DNA of 64,000 bases from an uncultured Phycisphaerales bacterium (GCA_903845195.1 CAIMWO010000090.1:124001-188000); one strand, 5' to 3'; shown: positions 9,305 to 18,421, counted from the stretch's first letter. Made by a program: numbers and translations. Notes: generated by a model not told the origin, from the letters alone.

Positions 9305-9766
9305 TTAACGGCTCTCTGCGGTCACAGCGATCTTTTCTCCGCCGGGACCAAGGGTTTCCATGATCTTGATCTGGTACTCGGGAACTTCCGCACCCGTGAT
9401 CTGCATGTGGATGCGAGCCACCCGCGTCTTGCCGGTGGGCAGTTCCGCATCAATGCTGTACGCCGCAACAATGACGCGGTCTCCCTGCAGGGCGGCAGGA
9501 TCGTAATACGGAGCGTGGGCAAAGGCTTTGTGCTCGCCACCCTCGAGACCGACGATCTCCGCGTGGCCGCCGGTGGCGAACAGCTCGAATTGATAGGCGG
9601 CCAGTTTGTGCGTCGAAGAATCGAGGAAGACATCCACCGATTCAAATCGAACCGCCTGCACATCGGAACGCGGCGCCGACTGGCCGTGCGCCACAACGGC
9701 CGCAGCAAACGCAAGAACCATAATGAAACAAGAGAGTGAAAGCGTGCGGGCGACTGGACGTTTCAT
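9305..9766 (-). CDS. Secreted cohesin-like beta-sandwich protein
   Basis: A signal peptide of about 29 residues ends near AHG, so the product is exported. The mature part is a single compact beta-rich domain. Segments such as VFLDSSTHKLAAYQFELF and LPTGKTRVARIHMQI resemble the strand pattern of cohesin domains, in which a yQf-L strand and a late G-x-x-x-xARI strand recur. This similarity is by eye and not confirmed. The start codon overlaps the upstream dockerin-like gene by four bases, so the two are translationally coupled. Such coupling is what a cohesin/dockerin partner pair would need. Confidence 0.6.
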   Translation of the reverse strand: MKRPVARTLSLSCFIMVLAFAAAVVAHGQSAPRSDVQAVRFESVDVFLDSSTHKLAAYQFELFATGGHAEIVGLEGGEHKAFAHAPYYDPAALQGDRVIVAAYSIDAELPTGKTRVARIHMQITGAEVPEYQIKIMETLGPGGEKIAVTAESR

Positions 9767-10155
9767 CGCGTGGCCCCCCTACCGTCATCGAGATGCACCG
9801 CGGCATAAGCGACTTGATCGATGCGCTCCTGCGTGATGGTGTTATCGCCGGCAGCACGCTTGCGGGCCAGCGTGAACGCGTCGGCAATCGTGGTGCGGCC
9901 GTCATGGTTGATGTCATTGGAATTTCGGCCCGGCATGAAAGACCACAGCCCGACGACGAGAAGTACGCAAGCCGCCGCAGCCAGACCCACAGAGGACCGC
10001 AAAAACAGCCGCATCCGCCGACGGCGGGCAATGGCGGCGTGGGCGTCCTGCAGGATAGCACTGTCGATTTCCGCCGGGATGGAACGCTGGGGAGTCCCGG
10101 CCTGCCGAAGGCGGGCGAGCAAGGGGTCCGGAAGATTGTCACGTTCCTTGGCCAT
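9763..10155 (-). CDS. Membrane protein with dockerin-like EF-hand segment, possible sigma regulator
   Basis: The 130-residue protein has a soluble N-terminal part of about 45 residues rich in Arg, one membrane segment at about 54-71 (VGLAAAACVLLVVGLWSF), then a C-terminal part with DINHDGRTTIADAFTLARK at about 81-99. That is a dockerin type I calcium-loop repeat; the following segment resembles a degenerate second repeat. The position right after an ECF sigma gene, and the one-helix layout with a cytoplasmic N-terminus, fit an anti-sigma factor. No zinc-binding HxxxCxxC motif is seen, so that role is inferred from context. Confidence 0.65.
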   Translation of the reverse strand: MAKERDNLPDPLLARLRQAGTPQRSIPAEIDSAILQDAHAAIARRRRMRLFLRSSVGLAAAACVLLVVGLWSFMPGRNSNDINHDGRTTIADAFTLARKRAAGDNTITQERIDQVAYAAVHLDDGRGATR

Positions 10156-10189
10156 ACATACCCTTCAGTGCGTAAGGGGCGGCTGACGT

Positions 10190-10732
10190 TCAAAGATTTT
10201 CAAAATATTTGCGAGCGCGCGGATCTTCGCGAAGCTGGGCGATGGCATGATGCAGGCGGCTTTTCGCGGTGCCAATGGGGATTTGCAGAGCGGTGGCGAT
10301 CTCGTCCAGCGTGAAACCATCCACAAATCGCAGGAGAAGAATTTCGCGATGGTCGTCCGAGAGACCGGCGAGCACGGCGAACAAATCGTCAGCAGGGCCA
10401 ATTGCTGCCTCTGCCGTCTCGGGAATGGCAGCCGGATCAAAAGCCACTTCCCGGCGTTTGCGTTTGAGCAAGGTGATCGAAGTGTTCTTCACGACGGGAT
10501 ACAGAAAGCTCGTCATCCCCGCCGTAAGCGTAAACCCCGGGAACTTGCGGGCCACGTACGCAAAAGTCTCCTGCAGCACGTCCAACGCATCATCGTGATG
10601 GTGCGTGAATCGGTAAGCGAGACGGTAAACCCAATCGCGGTGGCGATGGTAGAGGGCATCGAACGCGCCAAGTTCGCCGCGGTTGATGGCGGTGATGAGT
10701 TCGAGGTCGGTGCGTGGGTCTGATGTGGTCAT
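10190..10732 (-). CDS. ECF-type RNA polymerase sigma factor
   Basis: The 180-residue protein has region 2 (FDALYHRHRDWVYRLAYRF, then DALDVLQETF) and region 4 (LSDDHREILLLRFVDGFTLDEIA... followed by GTAKSRLHHAI), the layout of extracytoplasmic-function sigma factors. It directs RNA polymerase to a small regulon. It heads an operon with the dockerin-like membrane protein 34 bases downstream, then the cohesin-like and VIT/VWA genes. It therefore probably controls envelope functions and its own operon. No clear ribosome site precedes the ATG. Confidence 0.9.
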   Translation of the reverse strand: MTTSDPRTDLELITAINRGELGAFDALYHRHRDWVYRLAYRFTHHHDDALDVLQETFAYVARKFPGFTLTAGMTSFLYPVVKNTSITLLKRKRREVAFDPAAIPETAEAAIGPADDLFAVLAGLSDDHREILLLRFVDGFTLDEIATALQIPIGTAKSRLHHAIAQLREDPRARKYFENL

Positions 10733-10824
10733 GAGGTCGGGACCAGAGAGAGGATGATCGACGAATGAGCGTGGAGGGATTGTGGCGCAGGATCAGAAGA
10801 ATATCCAGCGACAGATGCCGGGCG

Positions 10825-12573
10825 TTACACGCCGTAAGCTTCGGGGATGATTTTGCGGGTTTCGTCGCGCAGATAGCTGAGGATTTGCTGGGAGTGTTCG
10901 AAGCTCATGACGCGGCGGGCAACTTTTTGGGCATCCACAAGGTTGATGGAGCGGATGACTTTCTTGACCTCCGGGATCGAATGCGGGGTGATGGAAAGCG
11001 TGCGCAGGCCCATGCCGACGAGCAGCACCGTAAATTCGACATCCGCCCCGAGCTCGCCGCAGAGCGAGACGGAGATGTTGGCGCGGTTGCCGACGCGGAT
11101 GACGTTGCGGATCAGCGCCAGAACCGCGGGATGTGCCCCCGTATAAAGCGATGCCACCTTCTGGTTGCCGCGGTCGACGGCCAGGGTGTATTGAATCAGA
11201 TCGTTCGTGCCAATCGAAAAGAAGTCGCATTCCTTGGCGTACGTGGCGGCCATGAGCGCGGCGGAGGGCACTTCAATCATCATGCCGACGGGCAGATACG
11301 GGTTGTACGGGATATTGGCTTCGTCGAGTTCTTCCATGACATCGCGGAGGACCATCTTGGCCTGGCGAAGTTCCATCGGCGTGCTGACCATCGGAAACAT
11401 CACGCGAACATCGCCCAGCACGCTGGCGCGGAGAATGGCGCGGAGCTGAACCTTGAACATGTCGAGATTCGCCAGGCACAGGCGGATGGAACGCAGCCCG
11501 AGGAACGGATTGTCTTCCGGATCCTTCGCCATCAGCGGAGTGTACTTGTCGGCGCCGAGGTCGAGCGTGCGAATGACGATCGGCTTGCCGTTGAGTTTGC
11601 GGATCACTTCGACATACGAAGCGTAATGATCTTCCTCAGTCGGTTCCTTTTCCGAAGCCAGGTAGAGGAACTCCGTGCGGTAAAGACCAATCCCCACCGC
11701 CCCGCGGTCGAGCGTATTTTCCACTTCGTAAGGAAACTCGATGTTCCCCATCAGGGCGATTTCGGTGCCATCCTTCGTGCGGGCTGGCAGATCGCGCAAG
11801 CGGCGGAGGTTCTTCTCGAACGTGATCTGACGTTCTTCGTATTTTTTGTGTTCTTCGATGGTGGCGGCATCAGGATTGATGATGACAATGCCGCTCTGTC
11901 CGTTGACGATGACCGTATCGCCCGAAGCAATTTCATGCGTGATGTTTTCCAGACCGACCACCGCGGGAATGCCCATCGAATTGGCGATGATGGCGGTGTG
12001 CGATGTCTGACCGCCCGCGTCGATGCAGATCGCTTTGATCTTGGTCTTGTCCAGCGACGCCGTCTGCGAAGGCGTCAGATCGTGGGCGATCAAGGCGATC
12101 GGTTCGGTGATGTCAGAGAGGCGAAGCTTGCGGTCCTTCCCCTGGAGTTTGGTGATGAGGCGCCGCTCGATGTCGTAGATGTCCTTGACGCGGTCGCGGA
12201 AGTATTCGTCCTTCTGCTGAAGGAACTGCTTGGCGTATTCGCGTAGCGAGCGCGAGACGGCGTACTCAGCGGTGAAGCGATTTTTTTCGATGCCTTGATA
12301 GAAGGTATCAAGCAGTTGCGGATCGTCCAGCAGGCCAAGGTGGAAATTGAAGATGGCGGCAATTTCGGAAGTGAAGCCGCGCGTCGATGTATCGCGAAGT
12401 TCGCGGATGTCGGCACGCGAAGCGCCGAGTGCCGCAGACAGACGCTGCTTTTCAGCTTCGATCTGGGAAGCATGAATGGCGCGGCGGCCAATGCGAAGAT
12501 CGTCATCCGAGAGGATGAGCGCCTGGCATACGGCCACGCCGGAGGAAACGCCAATGCCCTTTTTGAGTTCCAT
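10825..12573 (-). CDS. ptsI: PTS enzyme I (phosphoenolpyruvate-protein phosphotransferase)
   Basis: This cytoplasmic enzyme takes phosphate from phosphoenolpyruvate and passes it to HPr. The 582-residue length is typical. The phospho-accepting histidine is H192 in GGQTSHTAI; the PEP-binding barrel shows LYRTEFLYL, FSIGTNDLIQYTLAVDRGN and the active cysteine C505 in SLCGELG. GGAAAG lies seven bases before the ATG. No HPr or enzyme II gene is adjacent, and the 186 bases before the ATG encode neither. Planctomycetes often have partial PTS systems, so a regulatory role is possible, but that is inference. Confidence 0.93.
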   Translation of the reverse strand: MELKKGIGVSSGVAVCQALILSDDDLRIGRRAIHASQIEAEKQRLSAALGASRADIRELRDTSTRGFTSEIAAIFNFHLGLLDDPQLLDTFYQGIEKNRFTAEYAVSRSLREYAKQFLQQKDEYFRDRVKDIYDIERRLITKLQGKDRKLRLSDITEPIALIAHDLTPSQTASLDKTKIKAICIDAGGQTSHTAIIANSMGIPAVVGLENITHEIASGDTVIVNGQSGIVIINPDAATIEEHKKYEERQITFEKNLRRLRDLPARTKDGTEIALMGNIEFPYEVENTLDRGAVGIGLYRTEFLYLASEKEPTEEDHYASYVEVIRKLNGKPIVIRTLDLGADKYTPLMAKDPEDNPFLGLRSIRLCLANLDMFKVQLRAILRASVLGDVRVMFPMVSTPMELRQAKMVLRDVMEELDEANIPYNPYLPVGMMIEVPSAALMAATYAKECDFFSIGTNDLIQYTLAVDRGNQKVASLYTGAHPAVLALIRNVIRVGNRANISVSLCGELGADVEFTVLLVGMGLRTLSITPHSIPEVKKVIRSINLVDAQKVARRVMSFEHSQQILSYLRDETRKIIPEAYGV

Positions 12574-12759
12574 GAAAGTGCTTTCCGCTGCGAGGCTCGC
12601 CGAGCTGCCAGAAAAGGGCTACGTCAAAAAGACGCAGGCCAACTCGTGGAGGTCAGGGAGCGTCGGAGCTGAAACGACCCCTCCGCCCGGGGGCGAACAA
12701 GTCGTCATACAAATAGGATAAGGTAGTGGTGGACGGCGGTAAAGTGAGAAATTACGGAA

Positions 12760-13452
12760 TCAGAAGCCGGACGAACGAGGCGTGAGGAAAACGTTGTCGT
12801 GCCCGGGAATGATCAGATCGGCCACTTCGTAAAGCTCGCCGAGCGATTCCTTGGCTTTTTCGAGGTCCCAGCAATCGGGAAAAACCTGCCCGACGAGAAA
12901 GTGGCCGGCAGTGGCCACGGCATCACCGGCCAGGATCGTCGTCCGCGTCGGCTCGGAAAGCAGCAGGCCCGACTGACCCGGCGTATACCCGGCCAGCGGA
13001 AACAAATCGACGTTCTCGGCCAGTTCATCCGGTGCGGCGATCACGCGCTTCAACAGATTCTGCTCGGCAAGTATGAGCGCATCGACCGGCTGACTCTCAC
13101 GCCGGGCACGCGTGATGGCGGCATCAAGCGCGTCACCGGCCGCCTGAATTTCCTCCGAATGCATCCACCACGTGGCATGCGAAAGTGCCTCAATGGCCCG
13201 GCGATGCACCGGACGCCAGTTGGTCAGAAACACATGCGTGATGTCCGCGAACTTGATGCCGGAACGTTCAAACAAACGCGCATCGAGGGCCTGGGCGGGC
13301 AGCGACGGATCGACGAGAAGATTCATCTCCTTGCCCGATTCATCCGTGGTGCGGATCAGCGTGGTGGTGGCGTGGGAAGTACGGATAGGCGCGCGTTCGT
13401 TCCAAAGGGGATTCTTGCTCAACGCACCGATGCTGACGACGATAATTTCCAT
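12760..13452 (-). CDS. Metallo-beta-lactamase-fold protein with degenerate metal site
   Basis: The 230-residue protein has the fold pattern of the family: the VFLT strand, GYTPGQSGLLLS, the AGDAVAT strand and the PGHD turn. However, the segment that should read HxHxDH after VFLT is TNWRPVHR, so most of the first metal-binding set is missing, while the late Asp and His positions are kept. It may therefore bind one metal, act differently, or have lost catalysis. It lies 186 bases before ptsI on the same strand, with no evidence of coupling. There is no signal peptide. Confidence 0.78.
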   Translation of the reverse strand: MEIIVVSIGALSKNPLWNERAPIRTSHATTTLIRTTDESGKEMNLLVDPSLPAQALDARLFERSGIKFADITHVFLTNWRPVHRRAIEALSHATWWMHSEEIQAAGDALDAAITRARRESQPVDALILAEQNLLKRVIAAPDELAENVDLFPLAGYTPGQSGLLLSEPTRTTILAGDAVATAGHFLVGQVFPDCWDLEKAKESLGELYEVADLIIPGHDNVFLTPRSSGF

Positions 13453-13517
13453 GGAGAATTTCCGCAGTGTTCCGCGAAGTGCCGGCAGCGATCAGAAGTC
13501 CCGGGTGCCGCTTGAAA

Positions 13518-14912
13518 CTACTTACCGGCGGGTTTGCCGGGCAACGCCGGTTCCGGAAGAAGCGTGGCGTTGCGCACATGGATGACTTCAACCTCGGTAC
13601 CGGCCACCTTCTTCGTGGCGCCGCGGACACCAATGTACTGGCCCAGCAGTTTCGAAACATCCACATCGGAAGCAGGATCAATGTAAGCCACCACGCGGCC
13701 CGTGGCGGGATTGACCAACGCATACTTGCCCGCAACCGCGGTCGAGGACTGAAGACGCCCTTCCGCCAGATAAGCACTGGTCCGTTCATATTCCTCGATG
13801 GCCTTGTTGGCCGCCTCGTACTGCTGCTGCAGGGCCTTGCGCTGCTCTTCGAGTGATGCGGCGGAAGCAGTGCCTTCCTTCTGGAGACGCTGCAGAGTCG
13901 CCATCTTATCCAAGGCGCTGATGCGTGCCTCAGAACCCTGCTTGACTGACGGCGGAAGATTTTCCGTGGTCAACAGATCCTTGTACTGCTTCACGAGGCT
14001 GTCGAGATCGCGTTGCGCCAGCGGCTTGCGAAGCTCATCCTGAGTCTTGGTGTTCAGCTCGCTGAAACGGCTATACGCGCTGGGCGCGTAAGCCGTCGGC
14101 GTCGGCGGAACGACGACGGTCGTATGCGTCTCGGTCGGTTCCGTCGTGGCGGTAACGCCGGAACCGGTCGTTTCAGTCGTCTTGATGCCGTTCGACGGCT
14201 CCGTAGCCGGGGTGATCTCAACCGTGGAGATCGCTGTGTTGCTCGAAGAAGTAACCGTGGCGACGTTCGGGCCGACCGCACCGGCCGGGAGCCGAAGATC
14301 CGGAATCTTGTACTCCGTGCCGTCGGACGACTGGGCGACAAATTGCGGGCTGATGAAAACGTAAGCCTTCGCAGTCGGGGCAACCTTGTAGTATTTGTCG
14401 GTGCTGCCGACGATGGTCAGCTTCTCGCCCTTGCGCACGACCGTCAGCACGGCCGAGGGCTCGCGATTCTGATAGTAAGCCGTCCCCGCGCGCAGGTTGA
14501 CGTAATCCGATTTCACCGTCGCGGTGGCGCCGGCCGAATCCGCATCAACAAATTCCTTGGCGATCAAGCAGAACGTGCCGTTCGGCGGCAGGATCTGATA
14601 CCAGCCGAGACGCGAACCGACGACGCGCACGGTATCCCCCTTGCCCAACTGCCCAAGCTCATAGTACGCACTGCCGGGGCCGGAACGCACGTAGACTTTG
14701 TCAGCAGTGATGGTGCCAACGAAAGGCTGCGTGACGGCGGGTGGTGTCACAATGACTGTCGGGGCAGCGGGCGCCGTTGCCGCAACAACAGATGCGGGCG
14801 CAGAGGCCGGCGCCGGTGCGCTGGCAGTGGTCGAATCCGCCAGAAGCGGGGTCGCCAAAAGCGAAGTCAGCAGGGCCAGAGTGAAAAGAGCATCCTTGCG
14901 AGCGGCAGCCAT
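13518..14912 (-). CDS. Exported protein with bacterial SH3 domains
   Basis: The second of two nearby ATGs (14912) is chosen because GGAG lies six bases upstream; the first ATG abuts that site. The 464-residue product has a signal peptide ending near LLADS, then an Ala/Pro linker. Two SH3b-like domains follow at about residues 65-125 (VRSGPGSAYYELGQL) and 130-200 (VNLRAGTAYYQ). A Thr/Ser/Pro-rich stretch, a coiled coil of about residues 320-380, and a small C-terminal beta domain complete it. SH3b domains usually bind the cell wall or periplasmic proteins, so an envelope role is likely. No catalytic domain is seen. Confidence 0.78.
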   Translation of the reverse strand: MAAARKDALFTLALLTSLLATPLLADSTTASAPAPASAPASVVAATAPAAPTVIVTPPAVTQPFVGTITADKVYVRSGPGSAYYELGQLGKGDTVRVVGSRLGWYQILPPNGTFCLIAKEFVDADSAGATATVKSDYVNLRAGTAYYQNREPSAVLTVVRKGEKLTIVGSTDKYYKVAPTAKAYVFISPQFVAQSSDGTEYKIPDLRLPAGAVGPNVATVTSSSNTAISTVEITPATEPSNGIKTTETTGSGVTATTEPTETHTTVVVPPTPTAYAPSAYSRFSELNTKTQDELRKPLAQRDLDSLVKQYKDLLTTENLPPSVKQGSEARISALDKMATLQRLQKEGTASAASLEEQRKALQQQYEAANKAIEEYERTSAYLAEGRLQSSTAVAGKYALVNPATGRVVAYIDPASDVDVSKLLGQYIGVRGATKKVAGTEVEVIHVRNATLLPEPALPGKPAGK

Positions 14913-15147
14913 CGCCATCTCCTTTTAGTTGCGGCGGGGTCAAAAAGCGTCAAAAACAGTATCGTTCCGGTGGCATAGAACGTCAAGAAGGGCGGGTGGG
15001 CGAAGGATCAAGGCTCAAGTTCCAGTTTTCAGATACCAAAGGCCGGAATGAGCGGCTTTCCTCAAATCTCCTGCAATATTTTGATTTACGACAAGTTTTA
15101 CCTTAGCTTGACAGGTTTGGCAGTGCTCTTTGAATAAAGGAAGTCGT

Positions 15148-15810
15148 ATGGCCAGTGCGTTAATTGTTCAAGGCGGGTGGAACGGTCACCAGCCGAAGGA
15201 AGTCTCGGAACTTTTCAAGAGTGTGCTCGAAAAAGAAGGCTTCAAGGTCGAAGTGAGCGACACCCTCGATGCGTTCACCGATGAAAAGAAACTGCTGGGG
15301 CTGAACCTGATCGTGCCGATCTGGACAATGGGAAAAATCACCGGCGAGCAGCGCGGACCCGTCAGCAAAGCAGTCCAGGCCGGCGTCGGAATCGCGGGTT
15401 GCCACGGCGGAATGTGCGATTCCTTCCGCGAAGATACCGAATGGCAATTCATGACCGGCGGCCAGTGGGTGGCACACCCCGGCAACGACGGCGTCAAATA
15501 CAAAATCCACATCAAAGACCCGGACCATGAAATCACCCGCGGCCTGAAGGATTTTGATGTCGCCAGCGAACAGTATTATCTCCATGTCGATCCCGCCGTA
15601 CGCGTCCTGGCGACGACGACCTATCCCACGCCCGGCGTCGAAGGCCCCCACACCGCCAACGGCTTCTTCGAAATGCCCCAGGTCTGGACCAAATACTGGG
15701 GCAAAGGCCGCGTCTTCTATAACGCCCTCGGCCACCAGGCGAACATCTTCAATATCCCCGAAGCCCTCGAACTGATGCGCCGAGGCTTCCTCTGGGCAGC
15801 AAAAAAATAA
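15148..15810 (+). CDS. ThuA-like domain protein
   Basis: The 220-residue protein matches the ThuA family, which has a glutamine amidotransferase-like fold and is linked to sugar metabolism, first described in trehalose use. Visible hallmarks are GWNGHQPKEV near the N-terminus, IAGCHGGMCDSF around residue 93 and the late NALGHQANIF. The ATG at 15148 is chosen because AAAGGAAG lies four bases upstream; an in-frame TTG 18 bases earlier overlaps this site. There is no signal peptide, so it is cytoplasmic. It stands alone between a divergent gene and a strong terminator. The reaction is unknown. Confidence 0.88.
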   Translation: MASALIVQGGWNGHQPKEVSELFKSVLEKEGFKVEVSDTLDAFTDEKKLLGLNLIVPIWTMGKITGEQRGPVSKAVQAGVGIAGCHGGMCDSFREDTEWQFMTGGQWVAHPGNDGVKYKIHIKDPDHEITRGLKDFDVASEQYYLHVDPAVRVLATTTYPTPGVEGPHTANGFFEMPQVWTKYWGKGRVFYNALGHQANIFNIPEALELMRRGFLWAAKK

Positions 15811-15835
15811 CTGCAATTTCCTTGTGATCACTCAT

Positions 15836-15867
15836 AGGAGCCCGCGCCCGCAAGGCCGCGGGCTCCT
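15836..15867 (+). terminator. Intrinsic terminator after the ThuA gene
   Basis: An 11-base stem (AGGAGCCCGCG with CGCGGGCTCCT) follows the ThuA stop by 25 bases. The T-tract after it is short (TTTC), so termination may be only partial. Confidence 0.6.
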
Positions 15868-15911
15868 TTCATGTTGCGACCGCTACAGAATCCTCCCTGC
15901 CAGCCACATCC

Positions 15912-15980
15912 CCATTCGTGTCCATTCGTGCCCATTTGTGGACCGGTCAACGTCGTCTTCGTGTCTTCGCGCCTTCGTGG
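15912..15980. repeat. Short tandem decamer and octamer arrays
   Basis: Three ten-base units at 15912-15941 (CCATTCGTGT, CCATTCGTGC, CCATTTGTGG) are followed by three eight-base units at 15957-15980 (CTTCGTGT, CTTCGCGC, CTTCGTGG). They fill the spacer between the ThuA terminator and the convergent CBS-domain gene. Related decamers occur near 45633 and 48285. Confidence 0.75.
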
Positions 15981-15995
15981 TTAGAACTCCCCGCG

Positions 15996-17066
15996 TCACC
16001 AGTTCTCCAGATCGCCGACGAGCTCTTCGATAAGATCCTTCATCGTCACCAGCCCGATCGCCCGCCCCTGCCGATCCACCACCACCGCCAGCGTCTGCCG
16101 CGCCTTCTGCATCAGCGTGATCGCCGACCGCACCGACTGCTCCGCAATGAGCGTCATCACCGGACGAACATGATCGGTAACTTTGAATGGGCTCTGAGGG
16201 GCTGAAAGGTTAGGTGGTTCCAAGGCATCGAGCACTTCAATGATGCCGAGAACTTCGTTGGCTGAATGCCCCATCACCGGCATGCGCGAAACGTTGTACC
16301 GTCTCACCAACGCCCGGAAGCCCGCCTCGGAAATGGTCGACGGCACCCCGATGACGCGGTTCCACGGCATCATCACTTCACGCACGTGAATGCGTGCTAA
16401 CCGCAAAGCACGCTGCACCAAATCCTGCTGGGTACCCGTCAGTACCCCCGTGGCGGCAGATTCCTGGAAAAGAGTCAGCATCTCCGATCGCGGCCCTGCG
16501 ATCTCCGCCGCCTGTTTGCCGCGGCTCATCACCTGCACACTCAAACGCGACAGGAAATTGACGATCGGCAGCAGCGGAATCCACGTGATGATGCGAAACG
16601 CCCAATTCATCACCGGCACCAGACGGTACGTCCACCGGTCCGCATACGTATGAAAGAGATCCTTGGGCACGATCTCGGCGAAGATGAGAATGAGCGGCGT
16701 GATCACCAAGGTGGAAATAATCGCCTGCGTCGCATCGTGGAAATCGTACGCCGAAAGAATCGTGGTAACGGCGGCCGAAAACGCAAAGGCCATGACATTC
16801 TGAATGATCAGCAGCCCCTCGAGTGCGTACGTCGGCCGCTCGAGCCACTGCGAAAGCATGATCGCGTTGGGCTCCTTCTTGTGCAGCCGTAACCTCAGGC
16901 GAACCTTGGACAGGGAATACAGCCCGATCTCGGCCCCCGAGAAGACGGCCGTGGTGATAAGAAAGATGATCGCCAGCGTGTACCACAGATAAAGCTGCCA
17001 TTGCGAATCGATGGTAAAGCCCGCGCCTCCACCGGTGGCGAGCGACCGGGCAAAGAGCGGCATCAT
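15996..17066 (-). CDS. CNNM/CorC-type membrane protein with DUF21 and CBS domains
   Basis: The 356-residue protein has three to four membrane segments in a DUF21 (CNNM transmembrane) domain at about residues 20-190, including IFLITTAVFSGAEIGLYSLS. A CBS-pair region follows (VREVMMPWNRVIGVP and later LAVVVDRQGRAIGLVTMKDL). The family is linked to magnesium and cobalt transport. The C-terminal CorC/HlyC domain of the paralogue upstream is absent. Its ATG overlaps the upstream paralogue's stop by four bases, so the two are made together and may form a heterodimer. Confidence 0.87.
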   Translation of the reverse strand: MMPLFARSLATGGGAGFTIDSQWQLYLWYTLAIIFLITTAVFSGAEIGLYSLSKVRLRLRLHKKEPNAIMLSQWLERPTYALEGLLIIQNVMAFAFSAAVTTILSAYDFHDATQAIISTLVITPLILIFAEIVPKDLFHTYADRWTYRLVPVMNWAFRIITWIPLLPIVNFLSRLSVQVMSRGKQAAEIAGPRSEMLTLFQESAATGVLTGTQQDLVQRALRLARIHVREVMMPWNRVIGVPSTISEAGFRALVRRYNVSRMPVMGHSANEVLGIIEVLDALEPPNLSAPQSPFKVTDHVRPVMTLIAEQSVRSAITLMQKARQTLAVVVDRQGRAIGLVTMKDLIEELVGDLENW

Positions 17067-18421
17067 ATTCCACCCCCCATTCCGCCTGCGGCATCATCCG
17101 GCGCACCCGAAATCGCCGCGGGATGCTCCGCCGGCGCAACGAGCTTGAGCCGCACCTTGTCGACGCGGCGACCACGCAGGGAATCGACGCGCATCAGCAG
17201 GTGCGCCAGCCGCACCTGATCACCCTCCCGTGGTAACCGTTTGAGCATCGCAGCGATGAGACCGGCCACCGTACTGGTATGCGTGGTTTCGATGCGGGCG
17301 CCGAACGCGTCCATCCAGTCGGTCACGGACAGATCGCCGGGAACGATGTACTCGTCCGGACCGACGCGTTGCACGGCCGGGGCGGCAGACTCATGAAGTT
17401 CGGAAATGTCCCCGACCATCTGTTCGACGACATCCTCCAGCGCCACCACGCCGACCACCCCGCCGAACTCATCGACCACCACCGCAATCTGCGAGCGCGT
17501 GTGCCGAAAGTGAACGAGCAGGTGATCGAGCGTCTGCTGTTCGGGAACGAAACGCACCGGCTGTATGAGCTTGCGGATATCCGGCCGCCGCAGATCGGGG
17601 TCCAGCAGCAGGGCCTTGGCGTAAATGATGCCCAGGACGTTATCGATCTGCCCTTCGAACACCGGCAGTTTGGCCAGGTGCGAGGCCTTGAAGAGGGCAT
17701 GCAGTTTTTCCGGAGGGTCCTTGATGTTGTAGGCGAAAAGGTCGACGCGCGGCGTCATCACTTCGCGCACTTTCAGATCGCCGATGCGGACCACTTCCTG
17801 CAGCAGCTGGTTTTCCGAAACGTCGATGACGCCCGTCTGTTCAGACATTTCGAGCAGTTCGCGGAGTTCATCCGTGGAAAAGGCCAGCTGGTCCCGGCGG
17901 GCGCCGACGAGGCGATGGACGGGGCGCATAATGAACAGATCGAGCGTCCGGCTGACCACATAGAAGAGCCGCACCAGCGTTGCGACCGGCAATGCAATCA
18001 CCGGCGCAATCCGTACGCTGTTGAGTGAACCGATGACCTTGGGAAACACATCCGAGACGTAAGTCACCAGCAACGGCGGAACGACCACCAGCATCGCAAT
18101 AATGACCTTGATGAGCACCGCAGAAGTGTGCGCCCCCTCGCGCAAGGCGCTCTCAATGCGGCCCAGCAGGATCGCCGAGAGAACAAAGTTGATGATGTTG
18201 CACGTCATGTTGCCCATCAGCAGCGTGGTGAGCAGAGAACGGGGATCATCCAACAGCGACGCCGCAAGCACTTCCAGGCGGGCCCCTGATTTTTTCATGC
18301 GAGCGCGATCGTGCCGCGAAAGCGAGAAGAGCACCGTCTCCGCGCAGGAAAAAACCGCGGAGACCAGCAGCAGAATCGCCACCAGCAGGAATATAAAGAT
18401 ATTGGCAAGAATGAACGCCAT
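17063..18421 (-). CDS. CNNM/CorC-type membrane protein with DUF21, CBS and CorC domains
   Basis: The start is set at ATG 18421 (MAFILANIFIF), where the first membrane segment begins; upstream in-frame codons lie in the divergent promoter region. The 452-residue protein has the DUF21 membrane domain (about 1-190, with VFSCAETVLFSLSRHDRARM), a CBS pair (VREVMTPRVDLFAY and IAVVVDEFGGVVGVVALEDV), and a C-terminal CorC/HlyC domain that includes DEYIVPGDLSVTDWMDAFG. These proteins probably export magnesium or similar cations or regulate such export. It is the first gene of a two-gene operon with the shorter paralogue. Confidence 0.9.
   Translation of the reverse strand: MAFILANIFIFLLVAILLLVSAVFSCAETVLFSLSRHDRARMKKSGARLEVLAASLLDDPRSLLTTLLMGNMTCNIINFVLSAILLGRIESALREGAHTSAVLIKVIIAMLVVVPPLLVTYVSDVFPKVIGSLNSVRIAPVIALPVATLVRLFYVVSRTLDLFIMRPVHRLVGARRDQLAFSTDELRELLEMSEQTGVIDVSENQLLQEVVRIGDLKVREVMTPRVDLFAYNIKDPPEKLHALFKASHLAKLPVFEGQIDNVLGIIYAKALLLDPDLRRPDIRKLIQPVRFVPEQQTLDHLLVHFRHTRSQIAVVVDEFGGVVGVVALEDVVEQMVGDISELHESAAPAVQRVGPDEYIVPGDLSVTDWMDAFGARIETTHTSTVAGLIAAMLKRLPREGDQVRLAHLLMRVDSLRGRRVDKVRLKLVAPAEHPAAISGAPDDAAGGMGGGI

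Noticed and set aside
12574-12759. An HPr gene expected next to ptsI
   Set aside because: The spacer is too short and no frame encodes an HPr-like active-site histidine.
15108-15136. TTGACA with a -10-like TGAATA before the ThuA gene
   Set aside because: The -10 match is poor and would leave only about ten bases of leader, which conflicts with the clear ribosome site.
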